From Dermanyssus gallinae (lineage: Eukaryota > Arthropoda > Arachnida > Mesostigmata > Dermanyssidae): a stretch of DNA of 64,000 nt. A model generated the notes under the pieces. It was not told where the DNA came from. It saw only the letters and a program-made list of their open reading frames with translations, and ran no database searches. Position numbers and translations under genes: made by a program. The DNA lies in NCBI GenBank assembly GCA_003439945.1, contig QVRM01002279.1, forward strand, positions 160,849-224,848, given 5' to 3'. The number at the start of each line of letters is the position of its first letter. The stretch's first letter is position 1. Of this stretch, positions 12,130 through 24,299 are shown one piece after another.

Positions 12130-12345
12130 CCTAATCAGTGACCTCAAAACTTCGTATAAGCTCAAGGGAAAGCTCACATATTGTTCCGTGCAAGTGCTCA
12201 CACGGCATAAACAATTCCAGTCGTACCTTCTCCGCATAGGCAAGGCCATTACAGACACGTGCGTTCTTTGCACCACAGGCGCACCCGATGACGCGGCGCT
12301 CCTCCATTGCCCACAAGGGTAGCCTAGCCAACATGCTTGAGTCCG
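12130..12345 (+). pseudogene. LINE C-terminal HHCC/CCHC-like fragment (R1/LOA-like)
   Basis: The plus frame reads KQFQSYLLRIGKAITDTCVL followed by CTTGAPDDAALLHCPQG. This is the usual end of the RT polyprotein in several non-LTR clades: F..YL.R, then C..C, a DD/H block and a final Cys. The same arrangement (FQTYMVRL...CTLC...DDVDH...C) recurs at 26220-26400, so both belong to one family or close relatives. No RT motifs are visible upstream, so this is a short 3' remnant. Confidence 0.6.
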
Positions 12346-12354
12346 CATCGGCTA

Positions 12355-12560
12355 GCACGCTGGGATTCGATACCTAGACGGGCTATCAGGGGACAAAAGA
12401 GCTCTTGACTTTCTATTTCATGGGCTATCTGTGCTGGTTCAGCGAGGCAATGCGGCAGCAATAATGGGCACCATGAGGGGCTGCCTTGATGATAAGCTCG
12501 ACAAGTAGCGCTTCTCACAAGCCCTAGCGTAGCTAATTAATCACATTTTTCTGTAACAAT
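12355..12560 (+). pseudogene. 3' end of restriction-like-endonuclease LINE
   Basis: The frame reads GDKRA, then FLFHGLSVLVQRGNAAAIMG and a stop at 12506-12508. The block FLxQxLSxxxQRGNAAxIxG closes the C-terminal endonuclease domain in the other copies here (42600-42716, 35640-35750, 20700-20800 minus, 59790-59870). The catalytic part of the domain is not present. An A/T-rich 3' UTR with AATAAAATT follows to about 12560. Directly upstream is a fragment of a different LINE (12130-12345), so the two are juxtaposed remnants. Confidence 0.65.
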
Positions 12561-15081
12561 AAAATTAAATAATAAAATTAACATTTCTATAATATACTAT
12601 AAAAACCTAGACGTGCTTATGCACGATAAGATTCGCCAGGAGTATCGCCGCAGATCGCGATTTAGCACTGGGCCTTTAGTGTCCACCCCCGGGTAGAACT
12701 CACTCCCTGCTTGGGACATACTCGTAGACTAAGGCGAGGGTCGCAGCATGGAACTCCCCTTTTCTGGTCTCGAGGCAATGGTTTACAAGTCCGAAACAGG
12801 AGAGGGTGGAAGAGGTGGATTTAATTTTTCAGCCTGGAAACCTTCTTAAGAATCCCGGTTGCATAGTCTCGGAAATCAGGAGAATCCGATATGTACACCG
12901 ATACCAAGATCCTATATCGAAGTCTTTGCGACAAAATGCACTCCTTCAGTGTGATAGGAAAATTAGGGTTTTTCTATCAGACTGATTGAAAACGCAGAAG
13001 TGAACAATTGTCTACGCAAATGTGAAATCATAAGTTCTCTAAGAATCTTTCTAGCCTTAGCGCAGTTCAGCAAGTAGCCCCGAACAGATGATGTGTTTTC
13101 TCGTTGAATATCGGGCGACCGCCTCTGACGCAAAAATTCGGATGCTCTCTAGTCTCGCGTCATCAGGTCTCGCCAGTGTCTCGAACGCCAACGGTCAAGA
13201 CAATGCGGATAACCAAAGCCAGAGTATTTTCTATCTATGTTAGCCTCTATTAACTTGGAAGCATGTTCTGCTTGGTTCGGACCTGCACCAACCATCGAAT
13301 TAATTAGTCAGTTACAGCCGGGGGCTCTAGTACACACGGTGATCCAGCAAATCTTAGTGCTCAAATAAATGCTTTATTCAAAGAGGAGTGACGTTTTTGT
13401 CGCCCTGAGTAAATAACGACATGATTGTGGTGTCCTGCCATCATAATTGCGTCCGGTACACCTAGGCCGCCTAATTGGACCTGGTCCCTTGCCACATTGG
13501 CCTGCATAAGATTTAGTATGTCCTCTAAGAGGTCTAAGCTAAGACTATCAAATGGTTGTAAGAGGTCCGACGATGTGGACAAATTGCAACCTCTAGGCTT
13601 TGAAACTTTAAAATCGTGTAGCTGAGATGCGGGGCCTAAAGATACACAGGCTTCAGCCCTCTAATTGGGGTAGTCTGCCTGTGGCGAAGCCCAGTTTGCC
13701 TTTCCGGCCAGCTAATGGTTTTGTAATTTTGTAAGCTTTAGATCAACCCTGTCTACTACGTAGCAGTCAGAAGGTTGGCCAAGAAGGTCATCTAAATGGA
13801 TCGTCTCCCTCGAGTTAGGCCACTGCTTTGTATCATGATTCCCCCTACGTCAGGTCCCTGAGTCTAAATGCTGTTGAAAATTCACGTGAGTTTTTCCTGA
13901 CCAGCACCGACAAGGACTGGATACCCCTCCTAGCTCTAAAAAATTACAGCACGATCGGAGCGAAAGAGACGAGAGAGTATCACACGTGGAAGTTATTGCC
14001 TTCAGCAGCATATAAAAAGACCTTCATAAACATCTCCGCAACAGCAGATCACAAGTATTTGGGCAAAATGCTTGGCAGTTTGATACAGCGCATGTTTGCC
14101 TAAATATCGACAAGTTTAGTGCTAACATCAGTGTATTCGGTCGCATCCCTTTAAGATGTGGGCGGGCTATTATTTGCATGTCTGGCAAGATCCATACAGA
14201 ACATGTAGTACTGTTGGGGTCGCCCTAAACTAATAGAGCATGGTTGGAACATCACTTCCGTTTGAGTTATTGCTATCTATCAAAATGATACGGAAGCTTT
14301 GGGTTTCTCTATAAGCGAAAACTAAGAGAGGTTCCAAGGCCTCTTTAATCGTTTGTTGTTGTTGCTAAATCAGGACTGATACCCAATAGCGTCCGAGCAA
14401 CGTTGTTAAGGCGCCTCCAACATCTCTGCGCGATGTCTTATTACCGATTATCGTTTCCCTAAAAAATGCAGCATAGGAAGCCTCACCGTTGTTGGAACGA
14501 CCGGGTTGCACAAACTCCTGCCTTCATGATAAACTTGTTCCGCTCATAGAGGCAAGCTACACGCGGACGTGAAGGCGATCAGGCGTTGTGTGGGCCATTA
14601 CAGTTCGCACATTTCGACTGTTTCGTGCAACTGGATGCCAGGTGATCAGAACCTACACTCTCCTTGCAGGCCTTGCTAAAAGTGCAGCTGTTAGTCAGAA
14701 TTCCTACAGGTTATAAGAATCGAAAACAACAAAAGGGGCTTTGTATCCCAAGTTGGCACACAGAAACGGCAGGCGTTCAAAGGCCATCATATGCGTTGTG
14801 TGTGTGTCACACTTCAACCTGCTAGGCTGCATTGCATATCTTCTCGTGAGTAAATGTGACACCAACGCCTTGAATGCTCGCCTTAAATAATGCTAGAGAC
14901 GATCAGGTCGCTGTCGACCTTATTGCAGATAGAGGCGTCAGAATTCTGGCCGCATAGCCTGTGATGACCCATACGTGTATAGCCGCTTTACTGTTTGATG
15001 TCTTGCAGTCAAAGCAATTGGGATGAATAACCCCACATAGCTGTGGCATGTTACGTCAGCGAACTCGTTAAAAGCAGGGTC
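12561..15081. other. no firm gene; possible LINE tail remnant at 13830-14240
   Basis: Most of this stretch shows nothing. At about 14110-14240 the plus frame gives PLRCGR, ICMSGK and HTEHVV, which loosely resembles the C-terminal zinc region of LINE polyproteins. The open frame just upstream (13828-14103, 91 codons) has no clear match. I would not call it without a profile search. Confidence 0.3.
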
Positions 15082-15129
15082 CTTAGTGGCCTTTAGACCA
15101 CGCTTTTGCGTGGTCTTAAGGCCACTAAG
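15082..15129. repeat. near-perfect 22-bp inverted repeat, 4-nt loop
   Basis: The left arm (15082-15103, CTTAGTGGCC...CCACGC) pairs with the right arm (15108-15129, GCGTGG...GGCCACTAAG) with a single mismatch and a TTTT loop. Such a long, tight stem is unusual in this window. Possible explanations are a foldback element end, a structured RNA or an inversion-duplication scar. Confidence 0.9.
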
Positions 15130-15367
15130 CGCCCAAGCGTTAAATTGACCACTAGACACATGCATCCTCAACTTGTCCAACTGACGTTGCTCGTGAGACA
15201 TGGTATTCTTCTCACGCTTAGACACAACCAGCGTGAACGATTTGTCACTTTGGAGCACTCAGCAGCGGTGCTCTACGTTCGTGTACATCCTAGTAATGCA
15301 TCTGCATCTACAAGTTTTGACGTTTCAGCACTTAAGAATAGTTTTAAGGAGATTGTTTTCTAATTAT

Positions 15368-15530
15368 AAACCATCCTCCGTCGCTTGGAATCGCCGTGAA
15401 GCATACCTTCAGTGCACTGGAGGCCAGACATTTTGAAATATCTAGGGTTTCCCCAACAGTCTATGTGGCAGCATAAAAAGTGACTCTCAGCGGTATGGTT
15501 TATTATCCATTGTTAATAAGCATCCCACAC
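15368..15530 (-). mobile_element. SINE-like repeat, copy 1 (pairs with 47216-47482)
   Basis: This stretch matches the repeat at 47216-47340 in order. Shared blocks are CCTCCGTC, CTTGGAAT, ATATCTAGGGTTT, CCCAACAGTC, GTGGCAGCAT, TGACTCTCAGCGGTA and GAGCATCCC-like sequence. The 47-kb copy has a tRNA-like head on the minus strand, which sets the orientation. This copy lacks that head. Confidence 0.7.
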
Positions 15531-15564
15531 GCAGTAGCCCATTAAATCACACCGTCGCGTACTC

Positions 15565-15990
15565 CTGAGCTTGAAGATATCAAAACTGTCAGGCGGCTTA
15601 CTGCCACTGGACTCCACCGGCACAGTTTTAGATATCCAATTGCCTTAGAACAAGTACCTGGACATAACCGGCCTTGTGAAAATACCATTCGTAAACTTGT
15701 GCACGAGTTTCACAGGACAGGCTTAGTACGTGATGCGCCAAGAGAAGGACCATGGAGCGTTTCTTTGTCTGAAAATACCGCCGCTTTTGCCGACAATATG
15801 GAACAATATCCTGAAACATCTGTTCGGCGACGTGTCCAATAACTGGGGAATGTGCGTATCATAACCAGGTGTATTATATATGAAGTCGAATCTAGCGATG
15901 TATTCATTTAAGACTCAGCTGATGCAAGAGCTCAGGACATCAGGAGCGGCTCAACTTCGCCATTTGGGTTTTTCAGCTGAAGGTAATCTT
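15565..15990 (+). pseudogene. mariner-type transposase remnant (N-terminal HTH part)
   Basis: The plus frame reads ENTIRKLVHEFHRTGLVRD, PREGP, SLSENTAAFADNMEQ and ETSVRRRVQ, then a stop (15840-15842). A shifted frame continues as KTQLMQEL and similar residues. The order matches the helix-turn-helix start of DUF4817-associated mariner transposases (N.STI.RL...F..TGSV.D.P..GRP, then SIRRR.Q.LG, then PYK.QL.QEL). The catalytic half is missing and at least one frameshift and two stops are present. It is a dead remnant related to the element at 38565-39980. Confidence 0.7.
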
Positions 15991-18361
15991 GTTCGAATTA
16001 GTTTGTATTAATTGCTTTTCGTGATTTGATAGGGTATGCCGAATTTGTAAAGATGTTTTATTTTCAATTTTTCTAATTGTGAAGTGTTAATTTTGCATGC
16101 TATGACCTGCGACTATTGTCGAACTATGAACCAAAATTAAGGCGTGCACTAGTGCAATTGAGTCTGATCTTTGTAAAAAGATGCTCAAGAATAGAGTTTC
16201 CCGCGTACAGCTTGTAAACACCAAAACGGTCATCACGTTACGGATATCGTACTTGATTAGAAGTGGCATTCTATCTGATGAAGTTTTATAATGTTTTCAA
16301 CAGTCTTGTTTTGACATTACTTTAAAATCTTAAACTATTCTTCAACCGCCATTTATATATACACTTGTACGTATATTTAATATGTCTATTAGACACATAG
16401 CAACTAACGTCACAAATGAATAAGCAAAATTGCAATAACAATTTAAACCCAAAATATTTAAAGGAAATAAGACAAGAGAGAACCATTTTCCTGGATGCGC
16501 GGTTACGCAGGTCAGGCAAAACAAACTACTGAGATATTCAGAACTCTGAAGCAAGCTACAGATATAATCGCGCTCTAACAATTTTCCTGTACAGCTGACG
16601 TTCGAGACGCTTGGTGGACCGAGCTCTCTTAGCATGCAGCTTCAACGCAAAGGGGTGGGATCGGCTGGAACCTGTCACCGGAAATAAGAAAACAGGAAGT
16701 TTCCTTTGTTAACGTCTACCTATTGATATCTAGCGAAAAAAAAACCGCTGTCATGAAGAAGTGGCTTCAACCACGGGTCAGCTTGCACATGTGGGTGGCT
16801 ACATGTTCCATACAAGCACCTACTCCTATTGTACAGAATTACTAGATATATATTTATAAAAGTCAGTATCAGATACTAGATGTGTGCAGAAAATGACTGC
16901 ATGACTAAGAAATGTAGCATGCAGTATCAGTTTGCCTGCGCAGCCTTTTAAGATAAAAGCAGGCACTCCATTGTGCTAGGACGTTGCTCTACAGAACGTA
17001 TTTCAAACATCTCAGTTCTCTATATATTTTAGAGGCCAGTTCAAGACAGTTTCAGTCTTCACAAACAATTGCGAACAAGTCAGACGGGCACTTGGTGGCT
17101 GTAGGCCCCACTACGGTATATTTCCTTTACAGTCGAGACAATACTTGGCCAGAATTAGAACTAATTCAGCTGACTCAGTAGTTATAACATTTGCACTAAT
17201 GGAGATTCATGATTTGGAAATTTAAAAAGGCCACCCGGAGCGTCGGGGTTGCACGTGTTCCCAGTCCATTCGTTGTCATTTGATTATCTCTCTTTGCAGA
17301 CAGGACATCCTTCCCGATATTGCTTAAAAGGTCAACGAATGTCCTATTAAAACGTGTAGTGGACAAATTCAAGCAATACCATAAACCTATACGACGACGA
17401 CTTTTGTTAAAAAGAGACCTTTTTAACATAACAATTGTATAATTGCAGTTCCTGCCAAACTGAATTCCCCTTTTTCTGAATTTCTTATCTGTTTCTCTGC
17501 GGAAGCCTAGGCGCAGCAGTAGTAGGGGTGGTAGTAACCATTCAGTTTACCGTTTAGTCTACACGGCGTTTGTACTAAAATTACGTTTGAAGCAATGACA
17601 AAAGCATGCCGATGGCACATATGTATGGTATTCGCGTATTTAGAATGGCCGGAATTGTCGACACAGCCACCTAGACACCGTACACCCCGCCTTATCCCCG
17701 GGAAGATCCGACTGGTCATCACGAACAAAGACCATCCGACAGGGCTCATCTTGCCAACCGCTATTATGCCTACAGTTAGTCGTCTGTGCGTTGAGGACAG
17801 ATGTACATGTACACCTTTAACACGCCCGTTCAACAAAGGAGACTTTGTATTGTATATACGTGCTAAGACATGTTAGCTAAGCTTATCGCAATCCTCCACC
17901 AGGATGAGTGTTTGAGTGCTGATCCGTGTGAGCACAAGTATAATGCGTGCTCTTCAGATTAAAGTTTTTAGAGAGATTAGGGTTTTTAGGTTAACAGCTT
18001 CTCGTTAAAGCAAGGACAAATAAAAGTTATATAAGTAAATCCTATAAAATTATAAATTAGGAAAATTAAAGCATGTTGAATCAAATAAAGGGCACAGCGA
18101 TGTTATAACTACGATTACTAAAGATACACTGCTTACATATGCGAGCGTTAAAAACGCGATCGTTTTTGATGTAGACGCCTAAAGAAATAGTCGTGAATGT
18201 TAGTTCAAGGCGAATGGTAGTATTATGAGTGTATAACTCGCCCTGGGCAGGCAAAAAGCTTGCGATTATATACGTACACGTGTGTAGGTAACTATGTATT
18301 TGAACATATCTTGGAGGGAAATATGTATATTGAGCAGGGAAATTACGCACGTGTGTCTGCG

Positions 18362-18362
<1 letters not shown>
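15991..18362. other. no gene recognised
   Basis: Short frames on both strands (for example 17507-17876) have no recognised domain, and I see no repeat with a second copy in the window. Confidence 0.4.

Positions 18363-18411
<49 letters not shown>
18363..18411 (+). repeat. (TA)n microsatellite, about 24 units
   Basis: This is an uninterrupted TA dinucleotide tract. Confidence 0.95.
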
Positions 18412-18412
<1 letters not shown>

Positions 18413-20659
18413 TTTTATTTATATTGATTTTACAATCAGATGTTTACCTTGAAAATAGGCTGGGCTCACTGAATATATCTAGTTTCCTTCTTCTAGTAGG
18501 GTACCCCATGCGTCTCTTGGTCCATGTAAAGTGTACTTGTTTTCCTCTTTAAAACCTAAGCTTGCTGTCTGGCCTTCTGTGAAGTATAATCATCGTTGCT
18601 TTCAAGGATAACGTGTGCTATTATCTGCGGATAAGCGTACGACCCTCACGAAGGTGGGTTACAATTTTGGAATAGCACATAGCCTGCAGCCTCGGCATGG
18701 AACCGGCACGATGGTTGTAAAATACGCCCCTACTAAGCTGCTCCAAACCATGAAAGCGGTATTTTGAGCAAATACTGTGCGGTTCCGTTATTGGACGGTG
18801 TGTCGCTAGATTGCCCCTTAGAAAATATATTTTTAAGACTTTTAGCTACCGTCTCTCCAATCAGACAGCATTCCTCTTCGATCCATTAATAGAAAATCAC
18901 CCGTAGAAGATTGCTGTTGCTGCGCCGGAACGTCGCGATCATTAATTGATTGCCTGATTAGCTTGATTTTGATAACGAGAGAGAGAGAGAGAGAGATGGG
19001 GAGAGAAGTGTCTGACTTTCGTCGAGATCACCATGAGATCATCGGTTCGTTCTTGCGTTTGCGGTTGTCCGCACGCACTACCGCCATGATATGTATAATC
19101 TTCTTATTGCACCTCAGTGTATGCGACCACGGCTCGGTGTTACGTTACCCCTCCTGTTGAGGTCTAGGACCTCGTTCGTGCAGGTTCTTTTCTTCTACTA
19201 TAGAGGATATGCTCCTCGAACAAGCTGTAATAGAGAGTTGGCGGTTGCCACTCTAGCTGCCTCTGGAGTTTTTGTGCGTTGTTTGCTGCTGCTGGCGTGC
19301 CTATGATTATGTGGGCCGTCTGCCGGGCGGTTTGATGCTATGCCGCTTCCCCTGAACTCGAGGGCGCTGTTTGAGGGCCTGGACATCTGGCGCCACTGTC
19401 CTGCTCCTGGTGGTGGTGGTGGTGAGCCGCCTCAACGTCGTTGCTGCTGTGGTGGTCAGCGTTTGGATATCTCATCTGCTCCTCTGTCCGGTTCTGTTCC
19501 TTTTATATCGTCTTTCGCATGGCGTGAAGAAGAGCTAGATTGTTGACGCTTCCGGCGTCCTTTCTCGCTTCCCCTCTCTCTCTCTGGCTTCCTTCTTTGT
19601 CGCCATCGTCTTTGCTCACGCTCTGACAGCATTACTTCATTTTTTTGTCCTTCAGCTGCTCAAGGGTTTCCTTGTTTTCTTAGCGTTTTGCAAGCAACGC
19701 TTTCCTTTCAAGTTTTCACCAGTACACGCGGAATAACCACGTGTGTTATTCCGAGGGGTACACTAGTACTTTTTCGGGTGTACTTGGATCTACGAGTATA
19801 CACACTGGTAGATATCAGCTTCAAATGTTTAGTTATATCGGTCGTATTTGTAGACAGTTAATCCATGTTTACATTAGGACACAGTAATATATCTTATTAT
19901 TCGTCTGTATCCAAACAAAAATATATTTGAACAATTTTTCCGGGCATGCTAGTATGGTCATCCATGACGCACCCATGATATACGTGTTTATTCAATATAA
20001 CCTTCGTTTACGTATGAGCTCGCTTGTCTTAAATGTTTCACGGGTCTTTTTTGCTGATTGGCCGCCGCCTTGTGTCAGCATGATCGGTGGTTATTCTGTT
20101 GTTGTGTTGTGGCTAGCTTCGTGACAATGTCACATCGATGAGGCCTTCGAGAAGGTTTTCTTTTCTCTGATTTCTACAGTAGAAGAAACTCATGATTCGT
20201 ACATTAAGATTTGCTTCGTTGGATTGCTCCTAGTAGTAAAATCGAATATTATAACATGGCGGAGGCACCGTCGAGCAGTTACTGTAAGATAATAAATAGT
20301 TGTATATGCTTCTAGAGCTATATCCTCCGGCAAACCTTAATTACTACGCTAAAACGAGTTGGATCGCCATAGATTTGGTACTAAAATCATGGCCACAAAA
20401 GGCACTTGTTGTTAATTTTGAGTGAGTTTATACAGGGTTATGATTTTAATCGTAGAACGTGAAGGCTAATAAAATACCTTACATGTTTGCGAATTTGCAC
20501 GAACACGACGGTGTGCTTAGTTTTTTTTATAAGAGGGCTGGTTATGTTTATTTGGCATTAACATTGCATTTCAAGATGGCACATTTAGAAGAATATATGA
20601 AATGCTTTACGGCGTTGCTGCTCGTCGACCTAGTTGCTCCTTCTGCGCGCCGTAGTCGC
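18412..20659. other. no gene; GC-richer patch and small palindrome
   Basis: A (GA)n run lies at about 18979-18996, and a GC-richer patch at 19080-19560 contains GGT repeats. A short palindrome CGGAATAA/TTATTCCG (19729-19736 and 19746-19753) surrounds a CACGTG centre. No coding region is supportable. Confidence 0.45.
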
Positions 20660-20815
20660 TCTATCGCTCATGCCCGTGAGGAAGTCCTGCCCGCCCCCTG
20701 GCACGAAGATCCGGGTCCATCCAGTCTCTCATAGTTCCGAGCACTAAGGTCGCGTTACCTCTTTGGATCTCCAGGGACAGTCGCTGGGAGAAAAAACAGA
20801 GGACTGGTTGTCTCG
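20660..20815 (-). pseudogene. 3' end of restriction-like-endonuclease LINE, minus strand
   Basis: The minus frame reads FFSQRLSLEIQRGNATLVLG followed by TMRDWMDPD. This is the same terminal block as at 12400 (which also has GTMRGCLDD), so the two copies are probably from one subfamily. Only the last about 50 residues are recognisable, and the catalytic region is absent. Confidence 0.6.
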
Positions 20816-22682
20816 CAATGGCGCACATTATGCTCCTATGTCGGGCAAGAACAGCAGCGTCACAAATTTTGGTCATTTTACTCTCTCTCTCTCTCCCTCT
20901 CTCCGAAACAAGACATCTCCGAGAGCGTATCTCATTGGAAAAACGATTGGTTCAACGATATTAACAATTACGTAGATCGATCTCAAAACAATTTGCTGAC
21001 ATATATATATATACATACATACTTGTTCATGTATATATTTATGCCGTAAGGGTCTATCATTGATCACACATAATTGATCAAATGCAGCATGTAGAGCGAG
21101 ATTCAAGTACCACGATACGAGAATGTCTACATAGAGAGAATGGAGCTTGATGTAACGACTGCACTGTATCCGAGGACTCTGTGCACGACGTCACTGTATG
21201 CGATTCGATTTCGACAAGAATAAGAGCTTGAGTTCAGCACGTGTAGCAACGTGACGTTGGTGGTTCGGTGATGAATGTCGAGTTAACGACCGGCCAAGCG
21301 AACGAACGAAGGCGAAACTGGACTGGCTGCAAGAATCTGGTCGAATACATACTCCTAGCGAGAGGTATCGGCCTGCGCCACAGCTGAAACACCCGAGATG
21401 AGCCGAAATATATGGCATGCCCTATCAACGTCGGCCTCCGGTTAGGTAGTCTGCGCTCGTGAAGAGGGGGTTCAGTGGTTCATAAAGGCTCGCCGGCAAC
21501 CACCGCCAGACCATTGGCTAGGGGGAGTTGGGTAGATGACAGCATCAATCAAACACGACCGAAACGACGACCGGACCCACATACTGCCGCTCTCTCTGTG
21601 GAGATCTATCTGTCAAAGCTGTTATTTTTGACGGAGCCCGAGGAAGGACAAGAAGACGAGGCGAAGAAGGCGAGTAACAGAAGAAGAAGAAGAAGAAAAG
21701 AAACTGAAGCACAAGAAAAGTGGAAAAAGAAAAATACCCAGCAGAACACGAGGAGCAGGAAGGAGAAGAATACCGAGAAAAAGAAGATTGTAGGGTTGAG
21801 TCGTCTCGTCGAGTGACGTCGAATCGAGGACACCACGTCCGGTCGAACCAAGAGACTAACCGAGACTAAGCAGACTGGCTGGTTGGCGCGGCAAGGAACA
21901 AATGATGAGGACCACAACGGCGACCCAAGTAGAGGCGGCATCCATCCACGCTTGCCCTCAGCAGCAGAAGCAGCAGGATGTAGAAGTCCCACGCACGTCA
22001 GTGGTCGCAGGCCACAATTGGTCAGGGGGCCCTTATGAGGTTGGCGGCGCCTTTTGCGTCCAACCAAGAAGATCAGCAGGCAGGCAGGCAGCAGGCCTCT
22101 GACTATCTACTAGTGTCGCTGCTACGCGGCAGCGTCTTCGCAAGCTGCAAACGACCCAGCGGTCGCTGCAGCAGTCGCGGCGGCGAGAGATGGACGACCG
22201 AGCGTCATGGAATAAGCCTCCCCCCGGGAGGGCTATTGTCTCTGCACCGGTCGTCGTTTGACTTCGCCGCCCCCGTTGTCGACCCCGCTGTCGCCACCCC
22301 CGCGACCCCCGCCGCCGCCGCCGGCTGGAAATAGAGCTGAAACAGTGGCGAACGGTGGCACGACTCGGGGTGGACTTTCCGGGGGTGGTTAGCGGCAGGC
22401 GGGCAGTGAGTCAGTCAGTTAGTTAGTCAGCCACATAACGCAGACACGCTCGCTCCTAAAACTCGACTCTCCGGACTAAGCCCGATCACCAACCAGGCCC
22501 GACTGGCACTTGATGCTCACTTTTAGCTGTGGCTGCCGCCGCCGCCACCGCCGCCAAGAACGACCTGCTAAGAAATGTGCCACCCATAGCACTCTTCAGG
22601 CAATAACTTTTCCTCATTTAGCGCTTTGGGCAACCAAACCTACTGAGTGGTAGGCCATTGCACAAAGCTTGGAACAGGAGGC
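20816..22682. other. no gene recognised; GC- and purine-rich low complexity
   Basis: The stretch contains a TC run (20880-20900), a purine-rich run at 21670-21790 with GAA repeats, and GC-rich sequence with GCC-type repeats at 22240-22560. This could be a 5' region of a host gene, but no exon, start or splice pattern is supportable. Confidence 0.35.
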
Positions 22683-22713
<31 letters not shown>

Positions 22714-22738
22714 TATATATGTTTATATATATATATAC
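22683..22738 (+). repeat. (TA)n microsatellite, interrupted
   Basis: This is a TA dinucleotide tract with two short interruptions. It directly abuts a SINE-like A box. Confidence 0.9.
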
Positions 22739-22740
22739 CG

Positions 22741-22770
22741 AGCAAGATGGCTTAGTGGCAGAGCTATTTA
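22741..22770 (+). mobile_element. possible SINE head fragment
   Basis: ATGGCTTAGTGGCAGAGC matches the A-box region of the SINE at 11035 (GTGGCTTAGTGGCAAAGC). No B box follows, so this is a fragment at best. Confidence 0.4.
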
Positions 22771-23228
22771 GCTACGTGTTCAAAGAACGTTTGTACCATT
22801 ATTACAATGCAACCTGCGTCGTGTTTCCTTTGAGGCGGGAAATACCTTACGAAAAAAGAAAAAGCCTGCCTCTACCTGCTCACGCAGATTTTTACCGAAA
22901 TGCGTACATGTTCGTACAAGTTTAAATACATTAGACAAGGCTCTATACCCCTGTTATGCGGCAATTGCGTACGACCAACCTGATACGGCTTGGTAACCTT
23001 CCCTCCTAGTGGCCTGGAGAAGTAGCCATTTTTCATTTTCTTCTTAATGATCGTCTGATGATTTTTTCATCTTCTTCTGAAGATTCAAGGACTCGCTCTT
23101 GTTGAAATATCAAAATACCTGGTGATTCTCGTGCATATAATAGCCGACTATTTCGGTAATCTGCAAGAAATCATTGTCTTCCACGTAAACAATGGTTTAA
23201 GAAAGAATAGTGGTCGAGAGGGAAAGGG
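22771..23228. other. no gene recognised
   Basis: I see nothing supportable in this stretch. Confidence 0.35.
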
Positions 23229-23729
23229 TTAGCTTGAGTTGCACACCCAAGACCACCGCCGAATCGAAAGATCGAAACACGAAGTTAGCCGCGCTGGCTC
23301 GTAATAATAGAGCGACTGCATCAAAAGCGTCGGCAGCTGGTGGAAAGCAAACGGATTCATGTGCTTTGGATTGTCGCCGATTATCGTGAATAAAGTTTCT
23401 GTGGATGTGCCGTCACCAGAAAGTGATGGTTCTACAAACTGTAATAAACCGTAGAAACCGACTGTGCTGACGAGACTGAGGATGCAGATTTGATGTACGA
23501 AGATTGGAAGATCGTGGTCCCCAAAAACACTGTCAAGCGTTTCCGAAAGTTGCACGAATAAATCTGTACCACTCGATCCATTCGGGTATTCCAGTCGGCC
23601 AAAGGGTCTCTTTCGTGTAGTCAGAGCGCGAAGTGGCGATACAACAGTTGATGTTGCGGTCGTTTCTTCAAATGAGCCGTTCAATGATAGGCTACTTGTA
23701 TTGTTCAGTGAGGTGCACGGACACTACCC
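23229..23729 (-). CDS. unrecognised open frame, possible chemoreceptor exon
   Basis: A minus-strand frame is open for about 165 codons with no low-complexity bias. An in-frame TAG lies at about 23729; AG there could be a splice acceptor. It contains a charged segment DLFVQLSETLDSVFGD followed by a hydrophobic stretch LPIFVHQICILSLVSTVGFY (one likely membrane helix), then a loop and ALYYYEPARL-like residues (LYYYEPARLTSCFDL). The amphipathic-loop-then-helix pattern loosely recalls arthropod gustatory receptors, but no diagnostic TYhhhhhQF end is present. It ends at a stop just after a possible GT donor. It may also be chance. Confidence 0.25.
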
Positions 23730-24299
23730 CTCGCTGGCATTGAGCCTAGAGTTCGTATCATTTGCGTCTAGTTTAATAAATGAAGCAACCGCGGCAGTGC
23801 AGTTAACGACTCACCTTGACATTCTGGTGATTGCTAAATGCAACACGATCGGGATGCATACCGCGCCGGAAAAGAACGTTGGAGTAGTTAAAGGTTTTGA
23901 TGACGGATACACTCTACCTGCTCATAAGGAGGCTGGTGTCGCCTCGGCGAGCAGAGTGAACATTAGTTAGAGAACAGGGTCCACCGCCACATCTACTGTC
24001 CCTACTGACAGGGTCATGCTCCATTTTAATAGAGTTCCACCGACTGACGTGTTTCTCGCTGTTAGGTCGTATAAGGTGACTATGTATGCGGGAACGCCAG
24101 TCTCCTGTTTCAAGTGTTTACTTGAGGTACTACGAGAGTTACTGGGTTCTCCTCATCTTAGTGTTCTTACAATCAGCTATGTCTGTTATTATAGTGAATT
24201 TTCATTTTACGTCGTTAAAAGTACAATTGTCTTGTATAAACGTTTCAAATAAGTATAAAAATATTAAAAGTGGTTAAAGCTAACCTCCAGTGGGGTCGC
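23730..24299. other. no gene recognised
   Basis: Open plus frames at 23701-23970 and 24016-24252 show no domain. Confidence 0.3.

Noticed and set aside
11971..12358. Minus-strand frames with CACG...C...MPCEHLHGTIC, resembling a RING-type finger
   Set aside because: The plus strand of the same DNA encodes a LINE C-terminal zinc block that recurs at 26220-26400, so the minus pattern is a shadow.
16260..16290. CTGATGA string suggesting a hammerhead ribozyme core
   Set aside because: There is no GAAA partner or flanking stems at the needed spacing.
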